NCBI RefSeq assembly: GCF_012933555.1
Contig: NZ_JABBPK010000001.1
Location: 4,194,001-4,258,000 of the forward strand
Reading direction: 5' to 3'
DNA: 64,000 nucleotides
From: Niallia alba
GTDB taxonomy: Bacteria > Bacillota > Bacilli > Bacillales > Cytobacillaceae
Below the pieces are notes generated by a model. That model saw nothing but the letters and a program-made list of their open reading frames with translations. It did no database searches and was not told the DNA's origin. The position numbers and the translations under genes are program-made. Each line of letters opens with the position of its first letter. Within the stretch, counting starts at the first letter, position 1. Shown one piece after another: positions 27,141 to 37,900 of this stretch.

Positions 27141-29237
27141 TTAGGAGTTGATATCGCCTTTTAATACTTCTTTCCATACTCTTTCTGATGATTTTCCACA
27201 TTCTAAATAGCAAAACCTTTTGTAGAAGTTTTCAAAATCAACACTTAAACCTTCTAATTCAGCAACCTTTATCGCACCAATCACTTCTTTCGTTGTTTTC
27301 ACAAGAGGACCTGGAGCTTTTTTTTCAAAATCGAAATAGAACCCTCTGAGTTTATCGCGATATTCCTCGATATCATATACATAAAAGATCATTGGTTTTC
27401 TTAAGTTAGCATAATCAAAAAATACAGAAGAGTAATCTGTCACTAAGAAATCTGAGATCAGATAAAGTTCTCTAATATCTTCATAATTTGAAAAATCATA
27501 TGCAAACCCCTCATATGGTGTTAAATCAAAATTTTCCGCTACAAGATAGTGCATTCTAAGTACTACGATGTATTCATCACCTAATTGCTCTCTCATTAAA
27601 GGCAAATCTAATTCTAAATTAAATTTATATTTGCCCCTTCCATAAAATTGATTATCTCTCCATGTTGGAGCATAAAGAATAATCTTTTTATCTGATGGTA
27701 ATTTAAATTGAACCTTAAGTTCCTCTATTTTTTCATTCGAATTATCTCTATATAATACATCATTTCTTGGATAACCCGATTCAATCATTTTCTTTCTAAA
27801 ATCGAACGCTCGCTCGAATATTTCAGAGGAATACGAATTGGGGGATATTAAATAATCCCACTTGGAAGACTCTTTAAGAAAATTCTCCTTATATTTAATT
27901 GTATCTGTTCCTGGCATATGTACCTCATCCATATCAGCTGCTAATTTTTTTAGAGGTGTTCCATGCCATGTTTGTATGTACTTAGTGTTTCTTGGTTTAG
28001 GTATCCATAATGGAAGCCTACTATTGCTAACCCAATAGTTAGCTCTCGCCATCACAAACATCCATTTAATAGAAAATCTCTTAACAACCTCTACATTCTT
28101 ACCTTCGAAATTGTGTAGATATCTTTTGTCTACACTCCAATATAATTTATAATTAGGATAATTTTCTTTCATATATTCGTATAATGCGCGAGGATTGTCA
28201 CTATACTGTTTTCCTAAAAAACTCTCAAAAATCACCGTATTTTTTTTTACTGGTAGCATACTTGTTAATTTAAACAATACTTTGTATATTCTTTTTAACA
28301 TTTTTTTATTTTTCCACTTCTTTAATTTAATTTTAATTTGACTATTCCATTCTCTTCTTCGATTATACACATAAATTTTTGTAGATAAAAACTTTTTTGA
28401 CTTTGTCTGTTTTACAATAATTTTCCTTTTAAGCCCTTTTATATAGATTAACGCTTCATGACTTATATCTTCAAAGGGAGAAACTTGAACTCGAGGACTA
28501 TATTTTTCAATTATTTTTGTATCTTTTTCATAAGTTTCTTTTATGTAAAACCTAAAAAACTCTAAACCATCTGTCTGAATATATTTTGGCAAAAACATCT
28601 CACCACTATAATAATAAAGAGAATAGTCTTTTTGGAATTCTTTTGTATCCAATATTCTCAAAGGCATTTCTTCCATTAATTCACTATCGTGATTTGTAAC
28701 TACTAAATATCTTTTAGGGTTAATTTCATTTTTTTGTTGAGTATTAATAACATAACCAGAAAAGGATAATAGACCTTCTCTATCTAGATGGACCTCACTC
28801 ACTCTTGCAATTATACCATTTCGTATTGTTTTAAAAGATAAATTATATTTATTTGTTGTATATGGATAAACAGTCTTTCCTAAGGACTCATATATATATA
28901 ACTTAAATTCTAATGGCTCATTCTTGCTTTTTAATCGATATTTTGATTCTGATTTTCCATTATTTATTATTATATATACATCCAGTACATCTATCTCACT
29001 GAAAAAAATTTTATTTTTTTCTAAGTCAATTTCTGCTTCCATTAATGCATGGGAATTTTTAATTTTTTTAGTTTTTACAGGAAACACTAATTTTTTTCCT
29101 TGATTATTTCTTTTATTAAGTTGTAGTAACAGTTTATTTCCATCTAGCAAATTGAGTTTTATATCAAATGATATTATCATCTCTGTTTCCATAACATTTA
29201 AGCTACTTAAAATTATATGAGGTAATTCCTTTTTCAA
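27141..29237 (-). CDS. tagF: TagF, poly(glycerol-phosphate) polymerase
   Basis: A 698-residue CDP-glycerol glycerophosphotransferase that extends the WTA main chain on the inner membrane face. The N-terminal 310 residues are a beta-rich membrane-associated region ending in a basic stretch (KKWKNKKMLKRIYK); the catalytic domain (about 330-690) has TWHGTPLKK with H425, APTWRDNQF, VVLRMHYLV, LVTDYSSVFFDYA and LRGFYFDFE. Length is close to B. subtilis TagF. The start codon is TTG, ten bases after GGAG. It is divergent from tagD-tagB, like the tagAB/tagDEF divergon. Confidence 0.93.
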   Translation of the reverse strand: MKKELPHIILSSLNVMETEMIISFDIKLNLLDGNKLLLQLNKRNNQGKKLVFPVKTKKIKNSHALMEAEIDLEKNKIFFSEIDVLDVYIIINNGKSESKYRLKSKNEPLEFKLYIYESLGKTVYPYTTNKYNLSFKTIRNGIIARVSEVHLDREGLLSFSGYVINTQQKNEINPKRYLVVTNHDSELMEEMPLRILDTKEFQKDYSLYYYSGEMFLPKYIQTDGLEFFRFYIKETYEKDTKIIEKYSPRVQVSPFEDISHEALIYIKGLKRKIIVKQTKSKKFLSTKIYVYNRRREWNSQIKIKLKKWKNKKMLKRIYKVLFKLTSMLPVKKNTVIFESFLGKQYSDNPRALYEYMKENYPNYKLYWSVDKRYLHNFEGKNVEVVKRFSIKWMFVMARANYWVSNSRLPLWIPKPRNTKYIQTWHGTPLKKLAADMDEVHMPGTDTIKYKENFLKESSKWDYLISPNSYSSEIFERAFDFRKKMIESGYPRNDVLYRDNSNEKIEELKVQFKLPSDKKIILYAPTWRDNQFYGRGKYKFNLELDLPLMREQLGDEYIVVLRMHYLVAENFDLTPYEGFAYDFSNYEDIRELYLISDFLVTDYSSVFFDYANLRKPMIFYVYDIEEYRDKLRGFYFDFEKKAPGPLVKTTKEVIGAIKVAELEGLSVDFENFYKRFCYLECGKSSERVWKEVLKGDINS

Positions 29238-29374
29238 ATTTCACATCTCCTAATTTATACTACACGTTATGTTTTTTATTATTACTATTGATAATATAGA
29301 GAATAAACTAGTCTTATTATGTAATACTAAAATTACATATTTATTCCGCCAAATTACAAATTATTTGTATTTAC

Positions 29375-29403
29375 TTGTCAGTTTAAAGGAAGTGCTTTAA
29401 TAT
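29375..29403 (+). promoter_or_regulatory. SigA promoter of tagD-tagB
   Basis: TTGTCA and TAATAT are separated by exactly 17 bases. The transcript would begin near 29410, leaving about 110 bases of leader before the tagD ATG. No clear PhoP-type repeats were recognised in the 283-base divergent region. Confidence 0.7.
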
Positions 29404-29520
29404 ATAAGAATGAAATAAATCCTAATACCATCTTTACCAAGTTTCCATCTTAATAAAATAAAAAAGAAAATAATATTTAGGCTCATACTTAAAATAATTT
29501 ATTTAAATAGGAGGCAAACA

Positions 29521-29916
29521 ATGAAGAAAGTAATTACTTATGGAACCTTCGACTTATTACACTGGGGCCATATTAATATCTTAAAGAGAGCTAAGGAATT
29601 AGGCGATCATTTAACAGTTGCCCTTTCCAGCGATGAATTTAATGCCATTAAAAATAAACAAGCATACCATACTTATGATAATCGAAAAATGATTTTAGAA
29701 GCAATTCGTTATGTTGATGAAGTAATTCCTGAGCATGATTGGGACCAAAAAATAAGAGATGTTGTAGATCATAACATTGATATTTTTGTTATGGGAGACG
29801 ATTGGGAAGGAAAATTTGACTTCTTAAAGGATTACTGTGAAGTGGTTTATCTTCCAAGAACGGTTGGGATTTCCACAACAAAAATTAAAAAGGACTTATT
29901 TAAAGTAAATGGTTAG
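29521..29916 (+). CDS. tagD: TagD, glycerol-3-phosphate cytidylyltransferase
   Basis: A 131-residue enzyme that makes CDP-glycerol from CTP and glycerol-3-phosphate, the donor for TagB and TagF. The HxGH nucleotide-binding motif is H14-W-G-H17 (FDLLHWGHINIL), and the C-terminal GISTTKIKK stretch is the second signature (TxGISTT). Length equals the B. subtilis enzyme within two residues. GGAGG lies seven bases before the ATG. The gene overlaps tagB by 8 bases, so translation is probably coupled. Confidence 0.97.
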   Translation: MKKVITYGTFDLLHWGHINILKRAKELGDHLTVALSSDEFNAIKNKQAYHTYDNRKMILEAIRYVDEVIPEHDWDQKIRDVVDHNIDIFVMGDDWEGKFDFLKDYCEVVYLPRTVGISTTKIKKDLFKVNG

Positions 29917-31084
29917 AGAGTTAGCCATTTACTTATACTTAAAACTATTTTCTTTTCTATTTGGAATTGCAAAACTATTTCCTTTACAGAAGAAAATAGT
30001 TTTTTGTGTGTCTTTTGTTGAAAATACTACTCATCTCTATGAGGAATTAAAGAAAAATTACCCAAACATCCAATGCATTTTATTAACAGATGATAAAACT
30101 CATCCTTTTTTTAAAGAACGGATTACAAGAGATACGGTTTTGCACTTCTCTCCAAAACATCCTTTATCTTTCCTTAAAGGAATATATTTTTTAGCAACAT
30201 CTCAAGTGATTATATTAGATAATTATTATGGTTTCTTATCTTCTATCACATTCAAGAAAAGTGTAAAAAAATTACAGATTTGGCATGCGAATGGCGCAAT
30301 TAAAACTTTTGGCTGGAAAGATTTAAGTGTCAAGGATCGTTCAAATAAAGCGAAAGAGAGATTCGCGGCTGTTTATAAACAGTTTGACTATATTCTTTCT
30401 GGTTCAGAAAAAATGTCTGCTATCTTTTGTGAAGCCTTCTCTGCTTCCTCCTGTCAAATACTACAAATGGGAATACCAAGAACAGATATTTTTTTTGATA
30501 AAGAACATATAGAGAAAGTGACAAGCTTCTTTTATAAAAAGTATACCAATCTAAAAAACAAGAAAATTATTCTCTATGCTCCAACTTTTCGAGAAAATGA
30601 AGCAGAATTATCTAATCAAATTCATTTAGACCTTTCCTATTTAAAAAATGCTTTAGCATCGGAGTACATCATTCTTGTTCGTCTTCATCCTAGCATTAAT
30701 AATCAGATAGATTTTAGTGACTATAACGGCTTTGTTTATAATTTTTCTGATTACCCTATTTTGAATGATTTATTATTTATTACCGACATATTAATAACGG
30801 ACTACTCCTCTATACCTTTTGAATTTTCATTTTTGCAAAAGCCAATGATTTTTTATCCTTATGATTTAGAAGAATACAGAAAGACTCGAGGTTTTTGGGT
30901 ACCTTATCATGAACTTGTTCCTGGTCCCATTGCTTTTTCAACCGAAGATATCGTTGAAATCATTCACCATTCTTCTTTTCAATTAGAAAAAATTGCAGAT
31001 TTTCATCAAGAATGGAATACGTATTCAGTTGGTAGTTCTAGTAAAAACGTAGTTCAAACTATAAATAACTGGTTAACAAAATAA
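29909..31084 (+). CDS. tagB: TagB, teichoic acid glycerol-phosphate primase
   Basis: A 391-residue CDP-glycerol glycerophosphotransferase that adds the first glycerol phosphate to the ManNAc-GlcNAc linkage unit. It has the catalytic-domain pattern LQIWHANGAIKTFG (the WH motif), LYAPTFRENEA, ILVRLHPSI, LITDYSSIPFEFSF and TRGFWVPYHELVPGPI, without the long N-terminal part of TagF, and its length matches TagB (381 residues in B. subtilis). An amphipathic N-terminus (YLYLKLFSFLFGIAKLF) probably holds it to the membrane. It overlaps tagD by 8 bases. Confidence 0.9.
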   Translation: MVRELAIYLYLKLFSFLFGIAKLFPLQKKIVFCVSFVENTTHLYEELKKNYPNIQCILLTDDKTHPFFKERITRDTVLHFSPKHPLSFLKGIYFLATSQVIILDNYYGFLSSITFKKSVKKLQIWHANGAIKTFGWKDLSVKDRSNKAKERFAAVYKQFDYILSGSEKMSAIFCEAFSASSCQILQMGIPRTDIFFDKEHIEKVTSFFYKKYTNLKNKKIILYAPTFRENEAELSNQIHLDLSYLKNALASEYIILVRLHPSINNQIDFSDYNGFVYNFSDYPILNDLLFITDILITDYSSIPFEFSFLQKPMIFYPYDLEEYRKTRGFWVPYHELVPGPIAFSTEDIVEIIHHSSFQLEKIADFHQEWNTYSVGSSSKNVVQTINNWLTK

Positions 31085-31091
31085 TATTTAT

Positions 31092-31131
31092 AAAAAAGTG
31101 GTCTTTGCAATTTGCTAAAGGCCACTTTTTC
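31092..31131 (+). terminator. Terminator of tagDB
   Basis: AAAAAGTGGTCTTT pairs with AAAGGCCACTTTTT nine bases after the tagB stop; a T-run is included in the stem end. Confidence 0.87.
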
Positions 31132-31250
31132 ACCTCCCGACATTTCTCGGGAAATACTTGTCAGCTTTTGTTGATAATTTTAGTGTTTTCAATGAAATTA
31201 AACGCGGTATATATATACTATAAGAAAAAATAGTAGAAAGGATGATAAAT

Positions 31251-31361
31251 ATGAAAATAAAAGCTGGAAGCTGGAGATTACTAAGTTCTCAAGATAAGCA
31301 ATTTATTTTACAAACTGTTTGTTCCCTTTCTCAATATAAGGGAAAAGCACATGCTAATTAA
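31251..31361 (+). CDS. Putative 36-residue small protein
   Basis: A short frame starting MKIKAGSWRLLSSQDKQF with AAAGGATG before the ATG. It is slightly basic and contains one predicted amphipathic helix. Its stop codon overlaps the end of the convergent VOC gene by four bases. No family recognised; the call rests on a plausible ribosome binding site only. Confidence 0.35.
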   Translation: MKIKAGSWRLLSSQDKQFILQTVCSLSQYKGKAHAN

Positions 31362-31747
31362 GCCTCATATAGTTCAATTGGTAACCCATCAGGATCTGCA
31401 AAAAAGGAAAACTTTTTGGCTGTAATTGGATCAATCCGAATTTCTTCAACTGTAATATTGCTCGATTGTAAATATTGTACAGTTTCTTCTATGTTATTCA
31501 CTTCAAATGCAATATGACGTAAGCCAGCAGCCTCAGGATAACTTGGTCTTTCCTTTGGATTAGGAAAAGAAAAAAGTTCAATTTGATAAATATCATTTAC
31601 TAAAAGGTCTAGCTTATATGAGTCTCTTTCTTCTCTGTATACTTCGTTTAGTGGTTTAAAACCTAATAGATCAACATAAAATTGTTTAGAAACTTCGTAA
31701 TTACTACAGATAATTGCTATATGATGAATACGATTTACATTAAACAT
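31358..31747 (-). CDS. VOC family protein (glyoxalase I-like)
   Basis: A 129-residue vicinal-oxygen-chelate protein, two beta-alpha-beta-beta-beta units. Candidate metal ligands are the His in INRIHHIAIIC, Glu in IYQIELFSF, His in GLRHIAFEV and Glu in GLPIELYEA, matching the four-ligand pattern of the YaeR/SMU1112c-type glyoxalase group. These proteins open or transform small carbonyl compounds; the true substrate is unknown. It is alone, with no operon partner. Confidence 0.85.
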   Translation of the reverse strand: MFNVNRIHHIAIICSNYEVSKQFYVDLLGFKPLNEVYREERDSYKLDLLVNDIYQIELFSFPNPKERPSYPEAAGLRHIAFEVNNIEETVQYLQSSNITVEEIRIDPITAKKFSFFADPDGLPIELYEA

Positions 31748-31861
31748 TTTTTAGCTCCCTTTGTGTTAAATACGATTGCTGAGACAAGCTATCCAACCTA
31801 AAATAAGACCGGAGTGTTAGAAAAAAGCGAAGAAATTGTATTGATTCCTTCGCCTTCAGTA

Positions 31862-32824
31862 TTATTTATTATGCCATTTCCAAGCACTTTCAATAATTGT
31901 CTCTAAGCCTCTTTCTGCTTTCCAGCCAAGTTCGCTGAATATTTTATCTGAAGAAGCAACTAATCTTGCTGGGTCTCCTGCTCTTCTATCACCAAGAATT
32001 ACGTTCGCTTTTTCACCAGTAACCTTTTCACACATTTCAATTACTTGTTTTACAGAATAGCCCACCCCATTGCCAAGATTATAGGTTTCTGCTTTCTTTG
32101 TTCCATTTAATAGGGCGTCTAATGCAGCTATATGAGCATTTGCTAAATCTGTTACATGGATATAATCGCGAATACAAGTCCCATCTTCTGTTGGATAATC
32201 TGTACCAAAGACAGAGATAGACTCTCTTTCTCCCAATAATTGCTGTAAGATAATCGGAATTAAATGTGTTTCCGGATCATGATTTTCGCCGATTTCGCCT
32301 GATACATGAGCACCTGCGGCATTGAAATAACGTAATACTACATAATTAAGTCCATAAGCTGCATGAAAATCAGCTAAAATTTGTTCTACCATTAATTTTG
32401 ATCTTCCATACGGATTAATAGGGGAAGTTTCTGATTTTTCTACAATTATTTCCTCCTTCGGAATTCCATATGTAGCCGCAGTAGATGAGAATATAAAGTT
32501 TTTAACATTATGTTTTAACATGACATTTAATAATGTTAATGTATTAGCAACATTATTCTCATAATACTTATACGGATCTTGAACAGATTCACCTACTAGA
32601 CTAAAAGCAGCAAAATGCATGACTGCTTTAATTGGATACTTCGAAAAAATGGATTCTAAGTCCTCCACATTTCCTAAATCACCTTTTACGAAAACTGCAC
32701 GAGAATCAACAGCTTCCTCATGTCCGGTAGCAAGATTATCTAGTACTACCACTTCTTCCTTTTCCACTAATTCTTTGACTAGATGGCTACCAATATAGCC
32801 AGCTCCACCTACTACTAAAATCAT
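31862..32824 (-). CDS. galE: GalE, UDP-glucose 4-epimerase
   Basis: A 320-residue extended short-chain dehydrogenase. NAD-binding VVGGAGYIGSHL is at the N-terminus, the catalytic Ser/Tyr/Lys are in FSSTAATYG and NPYGRSKLM, and RYFNAAGA, CIRDYIHVTDLA and YNLGNGVGYSV complete the GalE pattern. It interconverts UDP-glucose and UDP-galactose (some relatives also UDP-GlcNAc/GalNAc). Together with GtaB it could supply donors for the WTA or other surface glycan transferases here. AAAGGAG lies ten bases before the ATG. Confidence 0.94.
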   Translation of the reverse strand: MILVVGGAGYIGSHLVKELVEKEEVVVLDNLATGHEEAVDSRAVFVKGDLGNVEDLESIFSKYPIKAVMHFAAFSLVGESVQDPYKYYENNVANTLTLLNVMLKHNVKNFIFSSTAATYGIPKEEIIVEKSETSPINPYGRSKLMVEQILADFHAAYGLNYVVLRYFNAAGAHVSGEIGENHDPETHLIPIILQQLLGERESISVFGTDYPTEDGTCIRDYIHVTDLANAHIAALDALLNGTKKAETYNLGNGVGYSVKQVIEMCEKVTGEKANVILGDRRAGDPARLVASSDKIFSELGWKAERGLETIIESAWKWHNK

Positions 32825-33155
32825 AAGAATAATTCTCCTTTAAATTACAATTTAAATTCTTTCCTATTTTATCACATCTTTTACATTTATTATTCTTATA
32901 AGAAGTTTAATATAATAACTTAAAAAGAAAAACCTATATTGATACCTTACTCTGTCAGATAAAAATTAAAATAATCTAGTCATTATATCACTTTTTCTCA
33001 TATTAAAAACTACAAAAACTATTGTGATTGAGTCAAGTTTTTGTGGGAGTTTTTTTTGGATAGAAAAACTCCCCTCTTATTTAGTTATATTTCCCACCTA
33101 AATGAAAGCGTTATCTAAACAATTTAGTTTTGTTTTTGTTCATTTCCTTCATTTT

Positions 33156-34493
33156 TTAAAAACCTCGTAAGGCTTGTAAAGCATGGTATATCGGCTTTCC
33201 TTTTTGCCGATTTAAATATGATAAATTATTTCTTGTTAGCTCTCCGACTGAACTCTTTAACTTTTCCACATAATATTTTGGCTGAGAAACAGAAGCGGTT
33301 TGATCGTTAGGGTTAATTCGTCCTAAAATCGTCTTGATTTCTAATTCATCCTTCATACCAACCATAAAGTCAATAAATGCTTGTATTCCTTTATCGCACC
33401 AGCTGCGGCCGTTTTTAAGCCGTTTAGCGAATACACTCATCGTTCCTTCCGCACTTCCCATTGGACGATAGTGGCTTGTGTCTATGTCTTTTTCCTTCAA
33501 CCATTCGCGATAATCTCCAAGGGCCTGAGGATATTTTGACAGCTGTTGTATGAACTCTTCTAACCGTTCTTCTTTCTTTTCGTTTTCAAGAGTACCAACT
33601 GCACTATTAAGTTCCACTAGGAATCCTTTCGCATCATATTGAGCCAGTTTCTTACGAATGACTCTATATCTCTTATGGCCTTTGAAAAGCGTTTTAACCT
33701 CACGAGCTACATGGAATCGGTCGATGACAAAGAATGCATTCTTATAGTGATCCTGACAAGCCGTAATCCACTGGGCTCCATCCCCATTAATTACGAGGTG
33801 ATGTTCACTCGGATTGTAGTTGTAATTATCTATTAAGAACTGCTCAAATCCTTCCCAGAACGCTTCTTTACCTTTGTGGACATAGTGACGTTTTGCGATT
33901 AAGGATGTTCGTTTCCCGTTGACTATCCAGCCCTCATGTACGGAAGCAATCTTTTCTTCCCGCCCACGTCGTTTTCCACGTTGCCTTTTCACATATAGTC
34001 CGTCTACTTCTACAAAGAGCACTTTCCTCAATTGGTCGGTCGGCTTGACGAAAGTAACTTCTGTTTGTAGAAGGTGTTGACGAATAGTCTCATGGCTGAT
34101 TACTTTGTAACCTAGAAGTTTCTCAATCATGGAGGAAGCATGACGATAGGATGTACCTTGAACTGCCATTTCCATTGCCATCGTTTCAACTAGGGGACTG
34201 AAACCTTTTGACCCCTCAAACTCTAAATAGTGATCAAGGAGATAAACGTATCCACCCTTTTCCCTGTCCCTATAGTAATTCCGATTGATGATAATAGAAC
34301 CGAATGAAGTATCCATCTCTACGGCTCGCTTATCCTGAAGGTAAAATCTCTTTTTATCTCTATTTTCTGCAATCTGTTGATCCATTTCTTCGAGTTGCTT
34401 CGTGAGAACTTCACCAAATGTCTTTTGAAGCATAACAAATAAATCTTTTTCCAGTTCTTTTAATGTGGGTAATTGTATGGTATCTTTTTTCAT
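33156..34493 (-). CDS. ISLre2-family (UPF0236) transposase
   Basis: A 445-residue transposase from the ATG at 34493, which has GAGGAG six bases upstream; a longer frame to 34562 is not needed. It contains the UPF0236 pattern: a DFxxR-like N-terminal region with YYRDREKGGYVYLLDHYL, LFVEVDGLYVKRQRGKRRGRE (first Asp), VINGDGAQWI (second Asp), FVIDRFHVAREV, and the C-terminal MGSAEGTMSVFAKRLKNGRSWC with the Glu. Intact, so probably active. Confidence 0.92.
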   Translation of the reverse strand: MKKDTIQLPTLKELEKDLFVMLQKTFGEVLTKQLEEMDQQIAENRDKKRFYLQDKRAVEMDTSFGSIIINRNYYRDREKGGYVYLLDHYLEFEGSKGFSPLVETMAMEMAVQGTSYRHASSMIEKLLGYKVISHETIRQHLLQTEVTFVKPTDQLRKVLFVEVDGLYVKRQRGKRRGREEKIASVHEGWIVNGKRTSLIAKRHYVHKGKEAFWEGFEQFLIDNYNYNPSEHHLVINGDGAQWITACQDHYKNAFFVIDRFHVAREVKTLFKGHKRYRVIRKKLAQYDAKGFLVELNSAVGTLENEKKEERLEEFIQQLSKYPQALGDYREWLKEKDIDTSHYRPMGSAEGTMSVFAKRLKNGRSWCDKGIQAFIDFMVGMKDELEIKTILGRINPNDQTASVSQPKYYVEKLKSSVGELTRNNLSYLNRQKGKPIYHALQALRGF

Positions 34494-34600
34494 AGGACTC
34501 CTCTTCCTTGTATTTGTGGTTTTCGCAGACTTTACTATACAAGAAGAGAGTCCTTTTTTCATTTGATTTTATTTTCCATCTACCGCACTTCCGTTTGGTG

Positions 34601-34650
34601 ACCTGTTTCTCAATGGATGGATCTACGCCCCATCCATTGAGAAACAGGGT
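34601..34650. repeat. Long inverted repeat upstream of the ISLre2 transposase
   Basis: A stem of about 19 bp (TGTTTCTCAATGGATGG with its complement) around a short loop, inside the element between its right end and the transposase start. It could block transcription or translation entering from outside. Confidence 0.75.
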
Positions 34651-34727
34651 ACAACATCTCCCACAAACATTTTACTCATACAACTATTGTCAAAAACCGA
34701 AAAACATAGTATCTTTAAAAAGAATCA

Positions 34728-34863
34728 GCAGAAAACGTTTTCAACAATTAAATTCAACCATCTTCTTTTTTTGCTATTTTGCGCAAACGTTTTCACAAAC
34801 CTTTTCATCATGACTTCACTTTCTCGATAAATACCTTTATTTTCTTAGCGCAATCGTTTTCTT
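34728..34863 (+). promoter_or_regulatory. Three LacI-family/CcpA-type operators before the amylopullulanase
   Basis: GAAAACGTTTTC (34731-34742), GCAAACGTTTTC (34783-34794) and GCAATCGTTTTC (34850-34861) are near-palindromes with the central CG of LacI-family operators. They resemble catabolite-responsive elements (WGNAANCGNWNNCW) and MalR-type maltose operators. The gene encodes a starch-degrading enzyme, so control by CcpA, a MalR-like repressor or both is likely. Confidence 0.7.
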
Positions 34864-34932
34864 GGAAACAATACATAGGTAGCAACAGAAGTCATTCTGT
34901 TTCTCATAAAAAAATGGAAAGGAGAATGTTTT

Positions 34933-37900
34933 TTGAAAACGAAAAAACATCCTTATCTCGCACTATGTTTAATTTTTCTTCTTATTTTCAGCAGCTTTGG
35001 AGGCTATCTTCCAAGTAAAAAAGCACAAGCAGATAGTTTACTAGATTCCCCTATCCTTACTGCTGATAAGTCCGTGCAGTTTTTCTATGATAATGCAGCT
35101 GCAAAGGAAGTTAAAGTGGCAGGAAGCTTTACGGATTGGCAAAATGGAGCATTATCAATGGAACAGGATGCTGATAATCGATGGTCGCTTACCGTTCCGA
35201 ATCTCGCAGCAGGTGTCTATCAATATAAGTTTATCGTGGACAATGAATGGATAACAGATCCAGCCAATGAAAAGATAGAAAATGGAAACAGTACCTTCGT
35301 TGTTCCCGGCTTAAATCTTGATTTAATTCCTGTAAAAGTTGAAAAAAATAAAGCCTATCCATTAGAAGCAACACTAGTAAACAAAGATGGCAGTGTGCAA
35401 AAGGAAACGCAGCTAACTTGGTCACTGAAAGACAAAGTTGAAGGTATCGAGCTTGTTGATGGACTACTAAAAGTGCATGACAATGCAAAAGCAAATGAAT
35501 CCTTTACCCTTCTTGCTGAAAAAGATGGGGAAAAAGCAGAAAAGAAAATCGAGATTGTTGGAAGCATGTATACGTACAATATAAACTATTACCGTTTCGA
35601 TGAAGACTATACGAAATGGGATTTATGGATTTTTAACAGTGGCGTACCTGATAATGGCTTTCCTTTTACGAAGAATGTTACAAATGATTATACGTTTATA
35701 AGTGGAACTTATTCTTTTCCAGAAAACGAGATAACCATTATCCCCCGCAAAGGAAACTGGGAAGCACAAGATGCGCAAAATACAATTGTTGTTGCTGATG
35801 GCAAACAAGATACTGAAGCATGGGTAATTGAAGGATTAGAAACTGTTTTTTACTCGAAAGAAGAAGCTATTAAAGCCATTGATAAGTTAAAGGGAGGCAA
35901 CTATGAACGGCGACATATCCAATTTATGTATGATCGACCTGATTCAGATTACAAGGATTGGCATATATGGGTTTGGGGAACTGGTGTAAAAGATGATCAA
36001 ATCGATTTCGATCAAAATCTCCACGGCATGGCGACTGCAACGATTAATGTAAGTGAAGAAACGCAAAACGTTGGATTTATTTTACGAAAGGGTGAGAATT
36101 GGGATACTGCTATTAAAGAAGGTAATGGAGACCGTTACATTTCTCTAAATAAAACAGATTTAATAACGAAGGTTTATGTAACTAGTGGTCAAGAGGATCT
36201 TTATATTGTCCCTGAAGTTACTGGTCCTGTTTTGGAAAACGGAAATGCCACATTCTACTACAGAGACAAAGATTTATTTGCTAAAAATGAAATGGACAAA
36301 ATCGAGCAAGTAGAACTTCAATACAATGGAAAACGTTATAAGATGGCGAATGAAACAAAGAATGAACGTTTTTCCTATACGATAGAAAATATTCCAGAAG
36401 GAACGCATTCTTATTCATTCTTTGTCACAATTGATGGGATAGAAACAGAGGTTACTGATCCTTACAATACAGTCGATGGAAAGTCCCTTCTCGCTTATGA
36501 AAAAGCAGATTTAAATATACTTGCGAATATCCATCCAAAAGAAGCTACTTATAACGACAATGCAGTACTAACGGTTGATTGGAAAACAACCAAGAATACA
36601 GCTATTAGAGAAGTTTATGCTGATTTACGAACAATTGGTGGAAAAGAAAAAGTAGCGATTGATCCACAATTAAAGGAACTAACCATTGCTATTGACCAAA
36701 ATACAACTACTGGACCAAAAGAAATTCCAGTATATATTATCGATCAGTATGGCAACACTCATACAGAAAAAGCAGAAATCACCGTTAAAGCAAGACACTC
36801 AGTAGGAAAAGATGATTTTGACTGGGATGAGGCAAGAATATACTTTATGCTTACCGATCGATTCTTTGATGGAGATACATCCAACAATGATCCGTACGGT
36901 ATTGGCTATGATACGAGTAAACCTGGAACCTATCACGGTGGAGACTTTAAGGGCATAACGAAAAAGTTAGATTACCTCGAAAACCTTGGAATCAATACAA
37001 TATGGATTAATCCTATAGTAGAAAATATCCAGTACGATGTTCGCAATGAAGAGCCAGAAACCCCTTATTATGCGTACCATGGATATTGGGCTAGTAATTT
37101 TGAAAAGTTAAATCCTCATTTTGGATCAATGGAAGATTTTCATGAGCTAATTGATGCAGCCCATGATCGTGGGATAAAAATTATGGTTGATGTTGTCGTA
37201 AACCATGCCGGCTATGGTTTAAAAGCAAGTGATGCAGTAAATGATGGAAAAATCGCCAACTTCCCTACATCGGAAGATCGAAATCGTTTTGCTGGAATGT
37301 TCCGTGATGGTGGCACAGATACTGTACAAGGGGAACTATCTGGACTACCTGATTTCTTAACCGAAAATCCAGAAGTACGAAAACAAATTGTAGATTGGCA
37401 AACTAGCTGGATTGAAAAATCAAAAACAGCGAAAGGCAACACGATCGATTACTTCCGTGTCGATACAGTCAAGCACGTTGAAAATACAACATGGATGAGC
37501 TTCAAAAATGAATTATCAAAAATTATGCCAAGCTTTAAATTAATTGGAGAAGCTTGGGGAGCACAGGTAAATGATGATCAAGGCTATTTAAATAGTGGCA
37601 TGATGGATTCCTTATTAGATTTCGATTTCAAATATTTAGCACGTGATTTTGCAAATGGCGATATAGAGCGTGTCCAACTTGCATTAGAGGAAAGAAATAA
37701 TAAGCTTTCAAATACAGGAACATTAGGCCAATTTTTAGGTAGTCATGATGAAGATGGATTTTTAGAATCTGTTGGTGGTGACATAGGAAAGCTTAAACTT
37801 GCAGCAGCTCTCCAAATTACTTCCAAAGGTCAACCTGTCATTTACTATGGAGAAGAGCTTGGACTGTCAGGAGCAAATAATTACCCTTACTATGATAACC

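Larger units (their letters stand above)
33026..34681 (-). mobile_element. ISLre2-family insertion sequence, complete
   Basis: The ends are inverted repeats (left begins GATTGAGTCAAG and includes TTTGTGGGAG; the right end is its imperfect complement, 19 of 24 matching). The 9-bp AACTATTGT is repeated at 33017-33025 and 34682-34690, an exact target duplication of the size expected for ISLre2. Length 1656 bp. It sits between galE and the amylopullulanase control region, ending only about 50 bp before its first operator. Confidence 0.88.
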
